A stretch of DNA of 64,000 bases from Stenopsyche tienmushanensis (taxonomy: Eukaryota > Arthropoda > Insecta > Trichoptera > Stenopsychidae), in the NCBI GenBank assembly GCA_008973525.1, contig WACJ01000010.1:868001-932000 (forward strand), read 5' to 3'. Below the pieces are notes generated by a model that was given only the letters and a program-made list of their open reading frames with translations, made no database searches and had not been told where the DNA came from. This document shows positions 9,430 to 21,829 of the stretch, piece after piece (positions within the stretch are counted from its first letter, which is position 1; each line of letters opens with the position of its first letter). The position numbers and the translations under genes were made by a program.

Positions 9430-12340
9430 GCAACAAATAAAACTTTAAATGTGTTTCTCTAACATGAAAAAATAATTAAATCGATATCTCTTATACTGTT
9501 TGTGTTATTCATTTTTAAAATAAGGTAGTTTCTTTGCCGCATTCTGTACTACTTCATAGTATCGGTTTAATATTGTAATTTTTTCACGCTTAGCATCAAT
9601 TTAATACTGTACTTTTTATATAAATATATTGATAAATAAATTATTATAAATATCGTCTGAAAAACAAGGATCTTAATGACACTTGATTTGATTTATTCGA
9701 CATTTACGTGCAAATGATCAAAAATTCAAAGAATTGTTTTTGTATGAAAATCTTTTATGATCGATTAATAATATTAAAATTAGAAGTATCATTGATTACA
9801 TTTGGCAAGAAAACAATAGAAAATATTAATATCTATGAAAAATATGAAGGTTATTAGTAATTTTTGTATTAAATCGATAAAGATGTATTATGGAAAACAA
9901 AATTAGCAAATATAGCAAAAATTACCAGCAACAGCGACAATAATAATTAAAGAGTTGGTTTCATACAATGTTGACAAAAACGAGATACATCAACTAGTTG
10001 AGTAATTGCTGTTCTTTGTCTTTGGTGGATTCAACAAAGAGGCAGCTTCAATTTGGAAGGTAGACTCGAATTTGAAGCGACACAATGGGTTTCTCTTCGG
10101 TCGTCTGAAAACCTTTCAGTCAAAATTTCCCATTTCTTCGCGTTAATATTTCATATCGTGACGCTTTTGAAAATTCTCTTTGCCAACATAAAGATAACAA
10201 TGGACTTGCATCTGATCTCCGGATCTTCTTCGGTATGGCTGACATTTAATAGCACAGCTGAAAGACCACCTCGAAGCCTAGGGTCGCCAAATCTCTATGT
10301 GACAACTGAATGTGATTGATGAATAATGGCAATTAATTTGGTTGTGCCTCAAAATAAAAATAAAGCTTCTCTTGATTGATATAGCTTAAAATCGATTATA
10401 AAAGCGCAATACGCTCTTCGTTAATTTCTAATTTGTTGAGGGATTTACGTCGCTCGAAGAGCTTTTCGAAGCTAATTTTTTTTTCTTTCTTTCTAGCTTT
10501 TGAGCTTCATTCTATTTACAGACTTTTAACAAGTTTCTACTCGGGTTTCTTTCATTCTCTCTATTATTAAAACAACGGTCTTTTAAAGCTCTCTCGTTTG
10601 GCTCGTTATCGAACAATTTGAAGAGCTTATTTACATTATCATTGCTCAAAGTGACTCTTACTAACATGCATTGATTTTGACTATAAACTATAACGTATTT
10701 TGATTAAATCAACATTAATCATATCTAAAAAATATTTAATAATTATCAAATTATAGCAATTGGAAAGCAAGATTGACAGACAGCATATTATGCTGATACT
10801 TCTGGGTTTTATCATGTTAAAGGCTTAAATTGCGAGATTATAGAAGTAGAAGTAATGTAAGATGTAGAAGTAATTAAGTTTGTGGATCATGCATGCGTAA
10901 ATCCGATTGTATAAACTTGTAAGTAAACTAGACAGTTTTAGTATACATTAAATCGTTCGTCTAGATACATTTCTTACCTACTGCAAATCTGAATACCATA
11001 ATTTCTAAACAATGTATAACTTTTATTTAATTTTTTATCATTTAGACTGTTTTTAAGCACATTTCTATAGCATATCAATAATTGGTTTTATAGATCTTGC
11101 AAAAACCTGAAGTATTATTAATAATTTTATGGCAAAAACAATACTTCAAAATCACAATAAATTCGATTTTAATTTCTATTTGATTATAGTGCTAAAATCA
11201 AGACATTCTTTACTCTTTGTTCATCCTGTTAATTGCACTATTAACGCATCCGCAGACACGGATTAGCGAAGCAGTTCATGATGATAGAAATTGAGTTAAA
11301 TCATCAATAAATACAGTATTATTATTCCTTGTAAGTATTTGTAAAATGATTCAGAGGTTTACAAATTTGCAAAAATTACACAAATATTTTGCTATAATTT
11401 ATAAAAATGTACATATTTACAAAATTATACAAAAAGGGTTCATAAGATTACAAAAAATAATTAGTTATTAGTGTATAAAAGAGCTCTTTCTTCTATAATT
11501 TATCGAGACAGAACTTTTTTCAAAATAATGATTTTCCAATTCAGTTGAAATAGTAATATTGTTTGAATTTATAATTTTTAGACGGGAAATCGTAGTCACC
11601 AACTCTCCACCATTTGCTATATGGATAATTCCTAATAAGGATTTTATTAAAACGTCCCTAAATTGCAGAAATCTTATCGCTTTTTCCTTTTTAATGCAGT
11701 GTAAAATCCACGAACTAAACACTGCCATATCTAATAGATGGAATATTATTCTTTATACTTTAATAAAGTTAGAATTTGAAGACCTAGGATAGAATAGAAA
11801 TACCTAGGCTTAATGTGGGGTTAGTTTAATAACCACTAAATTAATAATCAGATTCAACACCAGAATAAAAAAACATATTCATCATCAAAAAAGACATCTG
11901 TTTTTAAAAATATATATTTATAACCAAAATGTAGTTATATGTAATAGGTATAATAAGGTCGTTCTTTGGACATAACTGGTGGTGTTAATACACGCACGTT
12001 AATATTATATATTTGCAGATAAATCCGACGTAATAAACACTTCACATCACATCCGTCTCCAAGTACAGACGTGTCCGCGAATGCGTTAAATCAATACATC
12101 CGATAATATTGCTTTTAACCCAAATTGTAGCTTGTAATCCTAAGTCATTATTACATATTTTGATTATATTAATAAATATATAAATATTTGCAATTGAACC
12201 AAAATATTAAGAAAAAGTGTTCAAAGTCTTCAAATCAAAATTCGAAATATATAAGAATATCGGTTCAAAGCATCTGTAAAAAATGCCTTAAGCGTAAGCT
12301 GCGTAACCATATCGTAACTTATTAATTTATCAGAGGAAGT
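9430..12340. other. Long AT-rich stretch without recognisable genes
   Basis: The best-looking non-repeat patch is 10020-10320. On the minus strand it gives about 48 codons free of stops (10133-10280, containing GGLSAVLLNVSHTEEDPEIR), but it has no clear splice borders or family match I can name. An 88-codon plus-strand frame overlaps it. Elsewhere I see only simple AT-rich sequence. Confidence 0.35.
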
Positions 12341-12346
12341 AATATA

Positions 12347-13090
12347 TACTTGGGTCTGTTTTTATGCGGTCCTTTTTTAGGGCAAAGTTTTTTTTATGCG
12401 AATGCGCATAAAAAAAATCTGTATTATATTAACCCTTTGAGTAGTGAAATCATTTTAAATCATTATAAACTTAGATGCTAAATGTGTATGTCCGCCACTT
12501 AAAATCCGTACATATCCATTTATCTGTCAGGACCGTTGCAGCGTGTATGAAAATTGTACATAAATAAATAAACACTGTCGATAACACAAAACAATCGTTC
12601 ATTTCTCGCGTAAAATTAAACAATACACTTGTAATCGATTCATTATATCATTATCAGTCGATAAATTTGGGTTAACGATTTGTACAATCGTACGTATTAT
12701 ACTGTCTCCCATTCACAATCTGCGACCAGCAAAATAATCTTTCCGTTTCTGTTTCTCTCTAAACTTAACGTGCAACGTTTCTGTTCGAAGAATGCTCACT
12801 GGAATTCGCTCGCAAATAAGCGATCGTACTATGATGCAGGTTAAAAAGGATGATTTAAACACGGAAGGATTACGATTTGTAATTTGTATGATTATTGTGT
12901 AAAATAGACATTAATGAGGCTATTCTAAGATAAATATGTATCGTGTTTTTGTTTATAAACTTTTTTTATGCGGTTTTTGGTACATTCTATCACATTGATT
13001 TGAAGTTATGCGGTTTTTAAAAATATTGAAACCTATCCCTTAGTTTTCAGTTTAAATATTTTTAATGCGATTTTTTTTATATTTATAATT
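12347..13090. mobile_element. pogo/Tigger-like element, family 2, split by a piggyBac MITE
   Basis: The left end (ACTTGGGTCTGTTTTTATGCGG) and the right inner motifs (TTTTTATGCGGTTTTTGG, TTGAAGTTATGCGG, GAAACCTATCCCTTAG) match the complete copy at 54067-54828. The extreme right end is truncated near 13090. A TTAA-flanked MITE at 12433-12840 sits inside. No coding remnant is readable. Confidence 0.6.
12433..12840 (-). mobile_element. piggyBac-type MITE inside a Tigger-like element
   Basis: TTAA sits at 12429-12432 and 12841-12844. The left end is CCCTTTGAGTAG and the right end reversed is CCTGCATCATAG. The interior matches the family (ATTTATCTGTCAGGACCGTTG, GCGTGTATGA, ACACTGTCGATAAC, GGGTTAACGATT) in inverse orientation. 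408 bp, non-coding. Confidence 0.75.
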
Positions 13091-13099
13091 GAACAAGAA

Positions 13100-14210
13100 C
13101 AGATAAGATTGTCCATTTCGAAAATATAGTCATTAAACTATATTTTATCCAGAAATGTTTGTATTTTCTTGCTAAGTATTAAACCAAATTTTTAATTCTT
13201 GTTTTTAAAAATATATAGTAATTGCTCCATGTTTTGTTAACAGTTTAAGCGTATCGATGGTTCAATAAACCACGGAACCAAATGTCGAATCCAAACACGC
13301 CTAAAACGTCGATCTTTGACATATTAAATTTATCGTTAGCTAAAGATTGTTTAAATGGATAATTAGACCTGAAAATTGAATTGGAATCGAGTTCGAAATG
13401 AGCATGCCGAAACCGACGTAAGTGAAACCTTGATTTGCCAATGAGCTGGAAAACAGGTGAATTAAATCGAAATTGATCGTAATTCACGTGGTCGGAAATT
13501 GTAGCTTATGCCAGAATGGAGGCACGAAACCTCAAATTCATCCACGTGAACCGGAATCCTTAGAAACGTCTGACCCAGACGCAATACAAAATTTAAAAAA
13601 GACTCGTAAATAGATACATGGGCTTACGTTTGTCGCTTCGAACAAAGTCCAAAATTCATGGGAAATTTTACAGGCGCAATTCCGGTATCGTCCCTTAAAT
13701 TTTCCTCCCGAGCCGTTTGCTACCCTTGTCTTCGCCTCTTATTTCCTCGTTTCTTTATATTGGTTTTTCCGTTGGAAGAGCATAAAAATCATGCTTTGGA
13801 ATCTTAACTTGGCACGCAACAAGTTAACAAAAAACATCTCAAGAATTTTAACCGTGTAAAACTCTGCTTATTTATGTATGCTTAAACAACAACAAGAAGT
13901 TTCATACTTTTAATCAAGCGACTTTGATTTATTTCCGCGAGCAAAAAAATAAAAAAAAACGAAGAGCAACATTTTATGTCATCCCTGTTTAATTAGCAAT
14001 TAATTAATGTAACGAGATAAAGGTCGTTAAATTAAATAAACGAGCAACGTTGATAAACTTCTTTCGGCGATCTCTTACGATCTACTTAAACAAGATATAG
14101 GAGAATTATGGCTTTTAGATGAAATTTTCTCTATCTATTTGATTTATCTCATGCCATCAATCTTAACTTATACTAAGAAGAAAATATATCCATTATAATA
14201 TAAATGTTCA
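13100..14210. other. Unique DNA with a GC-richer patch
   Basis: The patch 13240-13760 is GC-richer than its surroundings. It contains a strong donor-like CGACGTAAGTG on the plus strand near 13418, preceded by a short ATG frame (MSMPKP), and an 80-codon minus-strand frame. None of this amounts to a gene call. It may be conserved non-coding or edge-of-gene sequence. Confidence 0.3.
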
Positions 14211-14216
14211 CATTAA

Positions 14217-15194
14217 CCCTTTGAGTGCCGGAGGCCGATATATCGGCTCTTGTTGCACTGGCGAGAAGTGCCAGAGCCGATATATCGGCCCGCGCCTTGT
14301 AGCGCTTTACTATTTGCATTGCGAGAAACTCTATCTCAAAATAAATTTAGAATACGTTATAAATTATCTAATTTCATTACGAGAGAATTAAAATAAATAG
14401 TTTTTCGTTTTATTTCTTTGACGACAACATTTTCCTATCGCTTGGAGGTACCAAAATCTAACATAAAAGTTCAACAAATGTGCCACGTATAGGCGTACGG
14501 AAACTTCCAGGAAATTTGGAAAGAGTTTGCGTGGTGTGCAGCAGAAAGGATGGTGGTCCAAAAAGAAAATCACGCACAATTTGTAATAAGTGCAACAAAG
14601 GATTGCATGGAGCGTGCATTAGCAGCCACGAATGCTAAATAAATTATTTGTGTGAGTTTTACAACAAAATTTTACACATTTACAATATATAAATATAAAT
14701 ATTTATGACAACATAATTTTGTTTCAGCAATGTTATTTTACCTATACCAATTACATATGTCGAAAGAGATAATCCGCCCGGCGCCTACCATGTACCTTCG
14801 AGTTATGTTTTATTTTTGTTATGTAGTTTTGTTTATTTTGGTACAAAATGCATTGGAAATGCAAAGTATATACTTCATAATAATTGGCCCATATAAAATT
14901 ATGATGGAAAGATGACTGTTTATATATGCAAATATGTTTTGTATAAGAGAACTCAACTTTTACTTTATTTTTAAACATTTATACTTTTGTTTTTTCTAAA
15001 ATTTTAATTGAATACAAAAAAACTAGTGCCATTATTTTGTTCTGTATTTCATCCACAATATATGGTTTTTTGAATCATGTAAATATTGTTCCTCGTTTGG
15101 TTTTTATAAACATTTTTCCGAATCCTTGTAAAACTGTAAAATTCGGCTGGTTTTTCTCGCATAGGTACCTCTATTTAGCCCGGCACTAAAAGGG
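14217..15194 (+). mobile_element. Decayed piggyBac element with TTAA target site
   Basis: Perfect TTAA flanks at 14213-14216 and 15195-15198 bound inverted ends CCCTTTGAGTGCCGG (left) and CCCTTTTAGTGCCGGG (right, reversed). This is strong evidence for a 978-bp piggyBac-superfamily element. Just inside the left end are two copies of the perfect palindrome GCCGATATATCGGC, in the contexts GCCGATATATCGGCTC (14232) and GAGCCGATATATCGGCCC (14274). Most of the transposase is gone; only its C-terminal tail remains (14478-14635). The element cannot move itself. Confidence 0.85.
14478..14635 (+). pseudogene. piggyBac transposase C-terminal cysteine-rich domain remnant
   Basis: The plus strand reads VPRIGVRKLPGNLERVCVVC, continuing SRKDGGPKRKSRTICNKCNK and GLHGACISSHEC before a TAA stop. 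The spacing CxxC...CxxC...HxxxC...HxC is the RING/PHD-like zinc-binding tail that piggyBac transposases use to contact their ends. The LPG..R.CVVC lead-in is also typical. It remains open over about 52 codons, with an in-frame TAA just upstream (near 14458). The DDD catalytic core is absent. It lies inside the TTAA-bounded element at 14217-15194, which fixes the assignment. Confidence 0.8.
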
Positions 15195-15289
15195 TTAAGG
15201 GTAAATCTGAGGATGACCGAATGCAATGAAAAGAGTCTAAAATATACAAATAAAATTACTATATTTATATTATTTGAGAAAATGCAAAT

Positions 15290-15510
15290 AATAAATTGGC
15301 AAACTTTCATGGCAATCGAATGAACGGCATAGCAGCGCATAGAATACGAACAAACATTTATTTTTATTTTTGTATATTAAACTATGCTTATGTTACTCGC
15401 GCAATCTTTAGCAATAAATAGACGAAATTTTATTGCAATCTGATGAACAATATGGCAGCGCATTACATACGAACAAACAGAGATTAATTTTTATATACAA
15501 GAAGATAAGA
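15290..15510 (+). repeat. Dispersed minisatellite, about 123-bp unit (two units)
   Basis: Two units are marked by GCAATC(G/T)(A)ATGAAC...AT(A)GCAGCGCAT...ACGAACAAAC, starting near 15314 and 15437. The same unit occurs in reverse twice at 18200-18375 (period about 122) and once at about 62075-62150 inside a hAT relic. This suggests spread with a carrier element rather than local slippage alone. No coding. Carrier not identified. Confidence 0.6.
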
Positions 15511-15863
15511 TGTTTATAAAAATATAAATGGAGTATCTTATTTTTCTACATATTTCCCTTCAATAAAAATACGGATAGTAAGCTTCTTGATCCCGTCACT
15601 GCAGAAAGAAGGTGAGAAGTAGCATTCTCTGTTGCGCAACGCGTTTTCTCATAAAAAAGGGTGTGAATTCAAATAAAAAAGCAAATGTTTGCTTGAAACC
15701 AAACAAATCAAAAATATCAAAAATTGCGGGATCGAAATTTTTGAATAATTTTACAATAAACTTTATATTATCCTTATAAACAACCGGTGCTCTGATTTCA
15801 ATTATCATATATCGGCAATTTTCTTAAATAATAAAATTTTTAATCAGATTTTAAATCTTTCAA

Positions 15864-16249
15864 CCTTTTGAGGAGTTCAATCGCGTATTTGCGATCGAAT
15901 TACAGTGATTCAGAACGAGCATTCTTACACGTTGAGCTCGAAGAGAGACAGAAACGGAAAGAGTGTCTTGCAATTGAAAAATTGTGAATGAGAGACAGAG
16001 ACGGAGAGAATATCTTGCATAGATTATACAATTGTATAGATCGATAACCCTAATTTATAGACGAATAATAACCCAAATTAATCGATTTCAATTGTATTGT
16101 TTATGTTTAAGCCAAAAATGAACGATTATTGTATGCTATCCGGGAGTGTTTATTTATTTGTATACAAGTTTCATACACGCTGCGCGAGCCTGACAGATAA
16201 ATGGATTTGTACCGATAATTAATAGTGGATTTTTAATTAACTCAAAGGG
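15864..16249 (+). mobile_element. piggyBac-type MITE, degenerate left border
   Basis: The right border is clean: CTCAAAGGG followed by TTAA (16250-16253). The left side reads TTCAACCTTTTGAGGAG, a damaged TTAA-CCC end. The interior contains GTATTTGCGATCGAATTACA, AATCGATTTCAATTGTATTG, TACACGCTGCG and GACAGATAAATGGATTTGTAC blocks shared with the other copies. About 386 bp, non-coding. Confidence 0.65.
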
Positions 16250-17039
16250 TTAATGATTTGAATGAATGACTAATTCAGTGAGTAAAAGAAATCTTTTTAC
16301 CGTCAAATGAAATGGCCGTTGATTTAACCACCGATTGGTGAACCCAAGAAATCTAAGATAGTTGCTTTGCTTCCATGTTTTTGAACAAAGAATGATCATA
16401 AAAAAGCAAAAACTTACTAAGATCATAAATCAGGGTACATTAACTACCAATGGTTGCCCTCTGATATTCCAGCAAAGATATATTCAAACATCTTAGTTCC
16501 AGATTATGGATATTGTAATAAGATTCTGCGTTCCTGCGTCAGGCAATCGACTTGTTATATTCAATTAAATACTTCTACGATACGATGTGAATAAAAAAGC
16601 CTTTTTGATTTTCTTATGCAAAGAATACAAATATATTACCTATGTAGTTATTCCAGGAAGGCATGCCCAATAAAGGACACGCGCATTTCCTACATCCCTT
16701 ACAAAGCATGTATTAAGAATTAATGTAACTTCCTTTTCTCATCTACTGCATAATGTATGATACATCTTAAAGATCCACCCTAGTTTTTAAGGAAATCCTT
16801 CGCTCTGCCCGAATCCAAATCAAAAACAGATTTTTTTATATCATGAAGAAAGAAAATCGTATGTTATTAGTTGTTTATGTTCATGTTTATATATATATTT
16901 TTAATGTATTTAGAATTAAAGACTATTTTCCAATAGATAAAATTTCTTTTTTTCTACCGTTATGAAAACATGTTCGATAATTAGTTGAATGTTTAAGGGA
17001 GTATTATGAATTTGAAACTAAAAAAAGAAAAATATTCTT

Positions 17040-17430
17040 AATTAATAAAAATATTGCTATACCCCGCGACTGTTTTAAATATAAATATTTAGCCTTATTT
17101 TATGCGGTTTTATTTTTTTTAACTAGTTAAAAATAAAATTTTGACATAAATATGGTAGGAACGATAGAAGGTTATATGTAAAAACGTTTGTATTAAATTT
17201 AAAGTACATCAATTAATTATAACTTGAGATATCATGTCAACCGTGTTGAAAAAAGTAGTTTTGAGAAAAACGCGTTCTGGTAGGATAGGTAGAATTAGTT
17301 GCTGCATCACTAAAATAGCTATAACCTTGTTAATAATTGGAATTTCGAAAATTCCTTTTGAGGATATATTTTTAAAAGTTTAAGCTTTGAAAATATGCAA
17401 AAAATAAAATCGATTTTTGCAAAATTCTAT
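17040..17430 (+). repeat. Shared repeat core R1, copy 1
   Basis: Diagnostic blocks are TGGTAGGAACGATAGAAGGTT, CTTGAGATATCATGTCAACC, GTGTTGAAAAAAGTAG, GAGAAAAACGCGTTCTGGTAG and CTAAAATAGCTATAACC. The same order occurs at about 36900-37200, 42600-43060, 52000-52380 and, reversed and interrupted, at 44771-46640. Shorter parts lie inside the Tigger-like copies at 7219 and 38222. No protein is readable. It appears to be part of one or more non-autonomous elements. Confidence 0.65.
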
Positions 17431-18199
17431 TATCAATTCACCGTCAAAACGTCTGGTTATGCAGAGCTAATGTTGACCAAAAGCCTCAAGTTGCAAATAG
17501 GCCTTTGTGTTGATCGTCAAAGGACACAATAACGCAATCGTCCATGCGCACTTTGCTACAGAAACTGGCTTCTTTGTCGTCGGACAAAGAGGCCACGAGC
17601 TGTTATATCCAACCCAACAATTACAATACAAATTATACTCCTTTAATCTGACGAAGAAATCACAGAATTCCGCACCGAGAGCAGCGAAGCTACAATCATT
17701 TCACTGCTCGAATTAATTAAAGTCGCTTAAAAAAAAAGTTCTCCATCCAGAGACGACCCAATTTCACGGTTTTATATAATGTCTTCATGATTGCTTAATG
17801 GTGCTGCCTTATTCTTTGATCTTTTCTGGTGCGTTAACCCCAAGAAGGCTACCGTCCTATCGGTGTAAAATAATGCTGGACATCCGGCTGAATGATGGTC
17901 GGTCAAGTTACGGTTCGTTCCGCTCGTTGATTACTTCTTGAGTCCCACAATCTCCTTTTGTTCCCACGTCAAGGTGACACTCCATGACAACCGCAACTCT
18001 TCGCCACGCCTGTCCCCATAAAGTCGCTCAAAAGCAGACCGCATCGCCTTCGTTACGATCCTAGACCCAGATCATTAACCGACCTTCCAGACTCTGACAA
18101 ATATTGCATTCCTTCAGTTTAAGCCATATGAAGACATGAACTCATACATTGCTATCATACAACAGACCTTCATATTCTTATATATAAAAATTAATATTT

Positions 18200-18375
18200 C
18201 TTTGTTCGTATGTAATGCGCTGCCATAACGATCATCAAATTGCGATAAAACTTCGTCCACTCATTGCTAAAGATTACGCGAGTAACATAGACATAGTTTA
18301 ATATATAAAAATAAATGTTTGTTTGTGCGTATTTAATGCGCTTCCATACCGTTAATCTGATTGCAATAAAACATT
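18200..18375 (-). repeat. Dispersed minisatellite, two units, reverse orientation
   Basis: AATGCGCTGCCATAACG (18213) and AATGCGCTTCCATACCG (18335) mark two units 122 bp apart, each followed by CAAATTGCGATAAAAC/GATTGCAATAAAAC. This is the reverse of the unit at 15290-15510. Confidence 0.6.
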
Positions 18376-18582
18376 GTCAACTTACTATTTACACTTGTGG
18401 AAATAACGCGGGAAGAAAATTATTATATTATAATAAATAGTCTTTTGGATCATTTTCGGAATTAATTCTTATCTTTACAATGGACGGGCTAAAGTAAAAT
18501 ACGAACCTTTTAAGAAATGTTCGCATATAAATAACGCGGAATGCTTATAAACTTTCACGATGACGTCATTCACTATTACAAT

Positions 18583-18742
18583 CAACCCTCCTACAGCGTT
18601 CACTTCGTTTGCAGTATCTTCTATATAAACAACGGGTAAAATACATAAGGTTGCGAGTGTTAATCACATGCACTTGTTAACAAACTATTTTGTATAGGGT
18701 TTAGCTTCTAAAGCGTAGTATCTCGATGCTATAGAAGGGTTG
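18583..18742. mobile_element. 160-bp MITE, intact copy of the CAACCCTCCTACAGCG family
   Basis: The ends CAACCCTCCTACAGCG and (reversed) CAACCCTTCTATAGC are clear inverted repeats. The interior (TTGTTAACAA and CGGGTAAAATACATAAGG motifs) matches the outer element at 4908-5928. No coding. Target duplication not resolved. Confidence 0.65.
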
Positions 18743-18980
18743 AATGGAATTCCCAAATATGAAATTTATTTTGGTCACCACTTCATATGACCCTAAAAAA
18801 AGGGTTATGAATATTTTTGATTTATCTTTTGAAAGGTTTGAGAGGTCGCTACCATAAGTCGAAAATTCAGAAAAAAAAACGTTATATAATCTAGTTTATT
18901 AACTAGAAATAAAACCAGTATTTGACTTATTTGCCAATCAATACCAAATTTGCATTAGTTAAAGTTATCTTCGGCAAATA

Positions 18981-19560
18981 ATGGATTTGTCTAGTACTCC
19001 TGATATCCAATTGTTTAAAAGGTTTAAGGACAACTGGAACATAATACATCAACCTCGAGATGATTATAAAGATTTGCTAAATCTTTCCTTCGTTTACTTG
19101 GGAGAAGTTACTTTAAAAAAGAGTTTCATTTAGTCTTTACTGTGCTAGATGGATGACTAAAGCTATCTATTGCTTGAAGATTTTCTAAGCTATCTAAATA
19201 TCTGTTTAAACAGACGAAAAATGAAGAGAAAGCAGTGAAAGATACATGTATTTTCACAGTCATGATATATTTATAAAATACTGGTTTCAAGCTCCTTTCG
19301 GATATTCAGCACTAAGAAACGACTTACAATAATTAAGAGACCTTGCATCCTTTGAAAGTATAAAGCAAACGATGATCAAAGTCGTCATGAAAAAAATACT
19401 GGGCCATTTATGGGTCTTGTCGGAAGAGTTGGTGTCTTTTGCATTTTTAACGACGAACTTTCAATTCAAGATAAGAAAAATATGGTAGATGCACTAAAAA
19501 TAGAAGGTGTAGAGGATTGCCCAAAAAAAAAAGCATTGATGTCAAACACATCATCGAAAA
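18981..19560 (+). pseudogene. Broken gene of an unnamed repetitive arthropod protein, probably transposon-borne
   Basis: An ATG at 18981 opens 50 codons (MDLSSTPDIQLFKRFKDNWN, then QPRDDYKDLLNLSFVYLGEV) before TAG. After frameshifts the reading continues as RWMTKAIYCLKIF, ALRNDLQ, RDLASFESIK and GHLWVLSEELV, then LSIQDKKNMVDALKIEGVED in another frame. The block order resembles a protein I have seen as many near-identical uncharacterised copies in insect and Hydra gene sets, which is why I think it is transposon-borne. I cannot name its superfamily. At least two frameshifts and several stops make it dead. No inverted ends were found. Confidence 0.45.
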
Positions 19561-19632
19561 AAAAACCAAAAAATTGAATTTTTGGAGTGAAAAATCAAAT
19601 AAGATAGTGATTCGTTAAATATTAAAAAAAAT

Positions 19633-20075
19633 ATGTTTGATCCGAATAAGGACCACCCTAATATCTCTATCGATACTCGTCAATTTGATGGGTCGACTAA
19701 CTTTATGTTTAAACACAATAAACTGTTGATTTATTCAAATAAATGTTTCTTCAATATCAAATATAAAACTAATCAGAACCTAAAAAAAATCATAAAAATC
19801 TTTATTCCACGGAGATCTTATTTTCAATGCACCGAACCTAATATCAATACACCGCCATAAGATAGTTCTGCTATAATATCAGAAGACATTGAAATCAAAC
19901 TATATTAAACTGAAGATGAAAGTGAGATTCGTGAATCTGAAAGTGAAGATATTGAGATATCTTCGAAATGCAAATTTGAATTTATATGCAGATTCCTACA
20001 GGTGTGGACGTTTAGACCAGGGGATGATTTCATATTTTGTATATGCGATTAAATATATCAGTTTTCGGCAATACG
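19633..20075 (+). pseudogene. Probable piggyBac transposase N-terminal remnant
   Basis: The reading is ISIDTRQFDGSTNFMFKHNK, later (in another phase) SSAIISEDIEIKLY and DESEIRESESEDIEISSKC, an acidic segment. This segment is repeated at 23080-23370, where it is followed by a piggyBac-like catalytic motif. Its assignment rests on that second copy. Stops and frameshifts break it. No TTAA-bounded ends were found around it. Confidence 0.4.
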
Positions 20076-20079
20076 CTTC

Positions 20080-21790
20080 GTAATTTTCTCAGAAAAACTA
20101 TACACCCTTTTTCATAGTAAATGATCATGGGCTCAAATTTTGAAAAAAACTTCGATAATCATATTTTCAAACATGTTATTACGATTATCTTCATCTAAAT
20201 GGGGTTGGATATTATTATTTCCTCCCATATAAAAGGGCATATAGATTAATTCCCCATTATTATAATTTCAAACTTTGATAGTTTAATTGAATTACTGCGG
20301 ATGTGGCCTCAAGTACGAAAAAAGCAGTGACGTGCCTTAAATAAAGAATCGTGCCAAAGAACGAATTGTAATCCCACATTTTATTTTTTTACTGCTATCT
20401 GCAAAATATAAAACTAGTCTAACGATCCGCATTGCGTCAACGTTGTGAATCACTCACTATCCATGTCATTAGGGGGTAAAATACAATATAATGGCCAATA
20501 GCGTTGTTTAAGTGAACTTACAAAAAAATGTTTTACATCGTTCCGTCCGAAAAAATAATCATTTTTAACATTAGCCACGAATTTAAGGAGAGCTAAACGA
20601 TTTATGATTTGTACAGCTAATCAAGCCAAGTCACGAGACTTAATCATCAGCGGACCAACCTTAAGTCAATTTTCATGTTATATTTATTTTTAAGCATAAT
20701 AATCCAATAAAGAAGTATATGAGTGCTGATATTTTATCAAATATTAGTCATCCCTTGGCGCCGAGAATTTTCCGAGACGCAATCGATACAATGTGTATGC
20801 ATAATTTTCTCAGACAACTGTTGAATAAATTCATAGATTCTAACAAACGATTCGATATGAAATATTAAATTTTGACAGAGATCGTTTAATAAGGCTTTCC
20901 AACGAATCCTGATATAGTTTTAAGCGTAAGCCTGAATATTGAAAGTGATATATTTTCTTTCGTATAACCATCTCATATTAATTTACTTTGTATAATATTA
21001 ACCAACCTTCTGTGAAACGTGAACCTAAGCTCTCTTCATCAAAGATGAATTCTAATTAATGAATTCGCAAAAATATTGTTATGGAAAGAATTCATCTACA
21101 TTTCAACGTTATTTCAGATTTAGAACAAGTTTTTTTATTATTTAGAATTTATATAAAAATTAACGTTACTTCTACAATTAGAACTATCTGTGGCATAATT
21201 TTGATCCGAAGATTTCATTTTTGGTTATAATTTCTTTGGGCTTTGGGTTTTTAACAATTTTTTTACGTAAAGAAAATTTATGCAGATAAAATTTATGCTT
21301 TTAAAAAACCCAAAACATACTCAATATCTGATTTATTATTCAAGAAACCTCATAATCTTAAAATTTGGAAAGGATCTCTGGTTCAGCTTGAGAATCATAA
21401 ATAATATCGACAGCTTTATTAACCATGAATTAATTTTACTATTAATTATGTAGAACAGTTTCTGATATTTAATATTCATCCCATTCCCCATGTAAATAAT
21501 GTATGACACATTTGAACGAGGGAAAAATGAGAAGCCAAGTCTAATAAAAATGACAGGGTTAACATGTCGTATATCGGACAGATGGACAGAAAATAGTCTT
21601 ACAATCGCCTCTAATCGATTCGGTATGAAGCCGTTTAATTAACAGAATGTGAGACGATGTTTAACTACCAAATATCTCAAAAACGCCAACAAAAATAATA
21701 TCTTGGATTGTTCAGCCAATTGCAAAACATGCGACGACCAACACCGAAAAGACAACTCAATTTGGTAGCATTGGATGGAGGATAGTAACA
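20080..21790. other. Unique AT-rich DNA, nothing recognised
   Basis: No open frame of note, no splice-bounded exon and no transposon end could be supported in this stretch. Confidence 0.4.
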
Positions 21791-21829
21791 AGAAACATCT
21801 TCAAGGTTTCACGAATCCTTTGTAAGATC

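Noticed and set aside
10133..10280. 48-codon protein-like minus-strand stretch (GGLSAVLLNVSHTEEDPEIR)
   Set aside because: Too short, bounded by stops rather than clear splice sites, and no family I can name.
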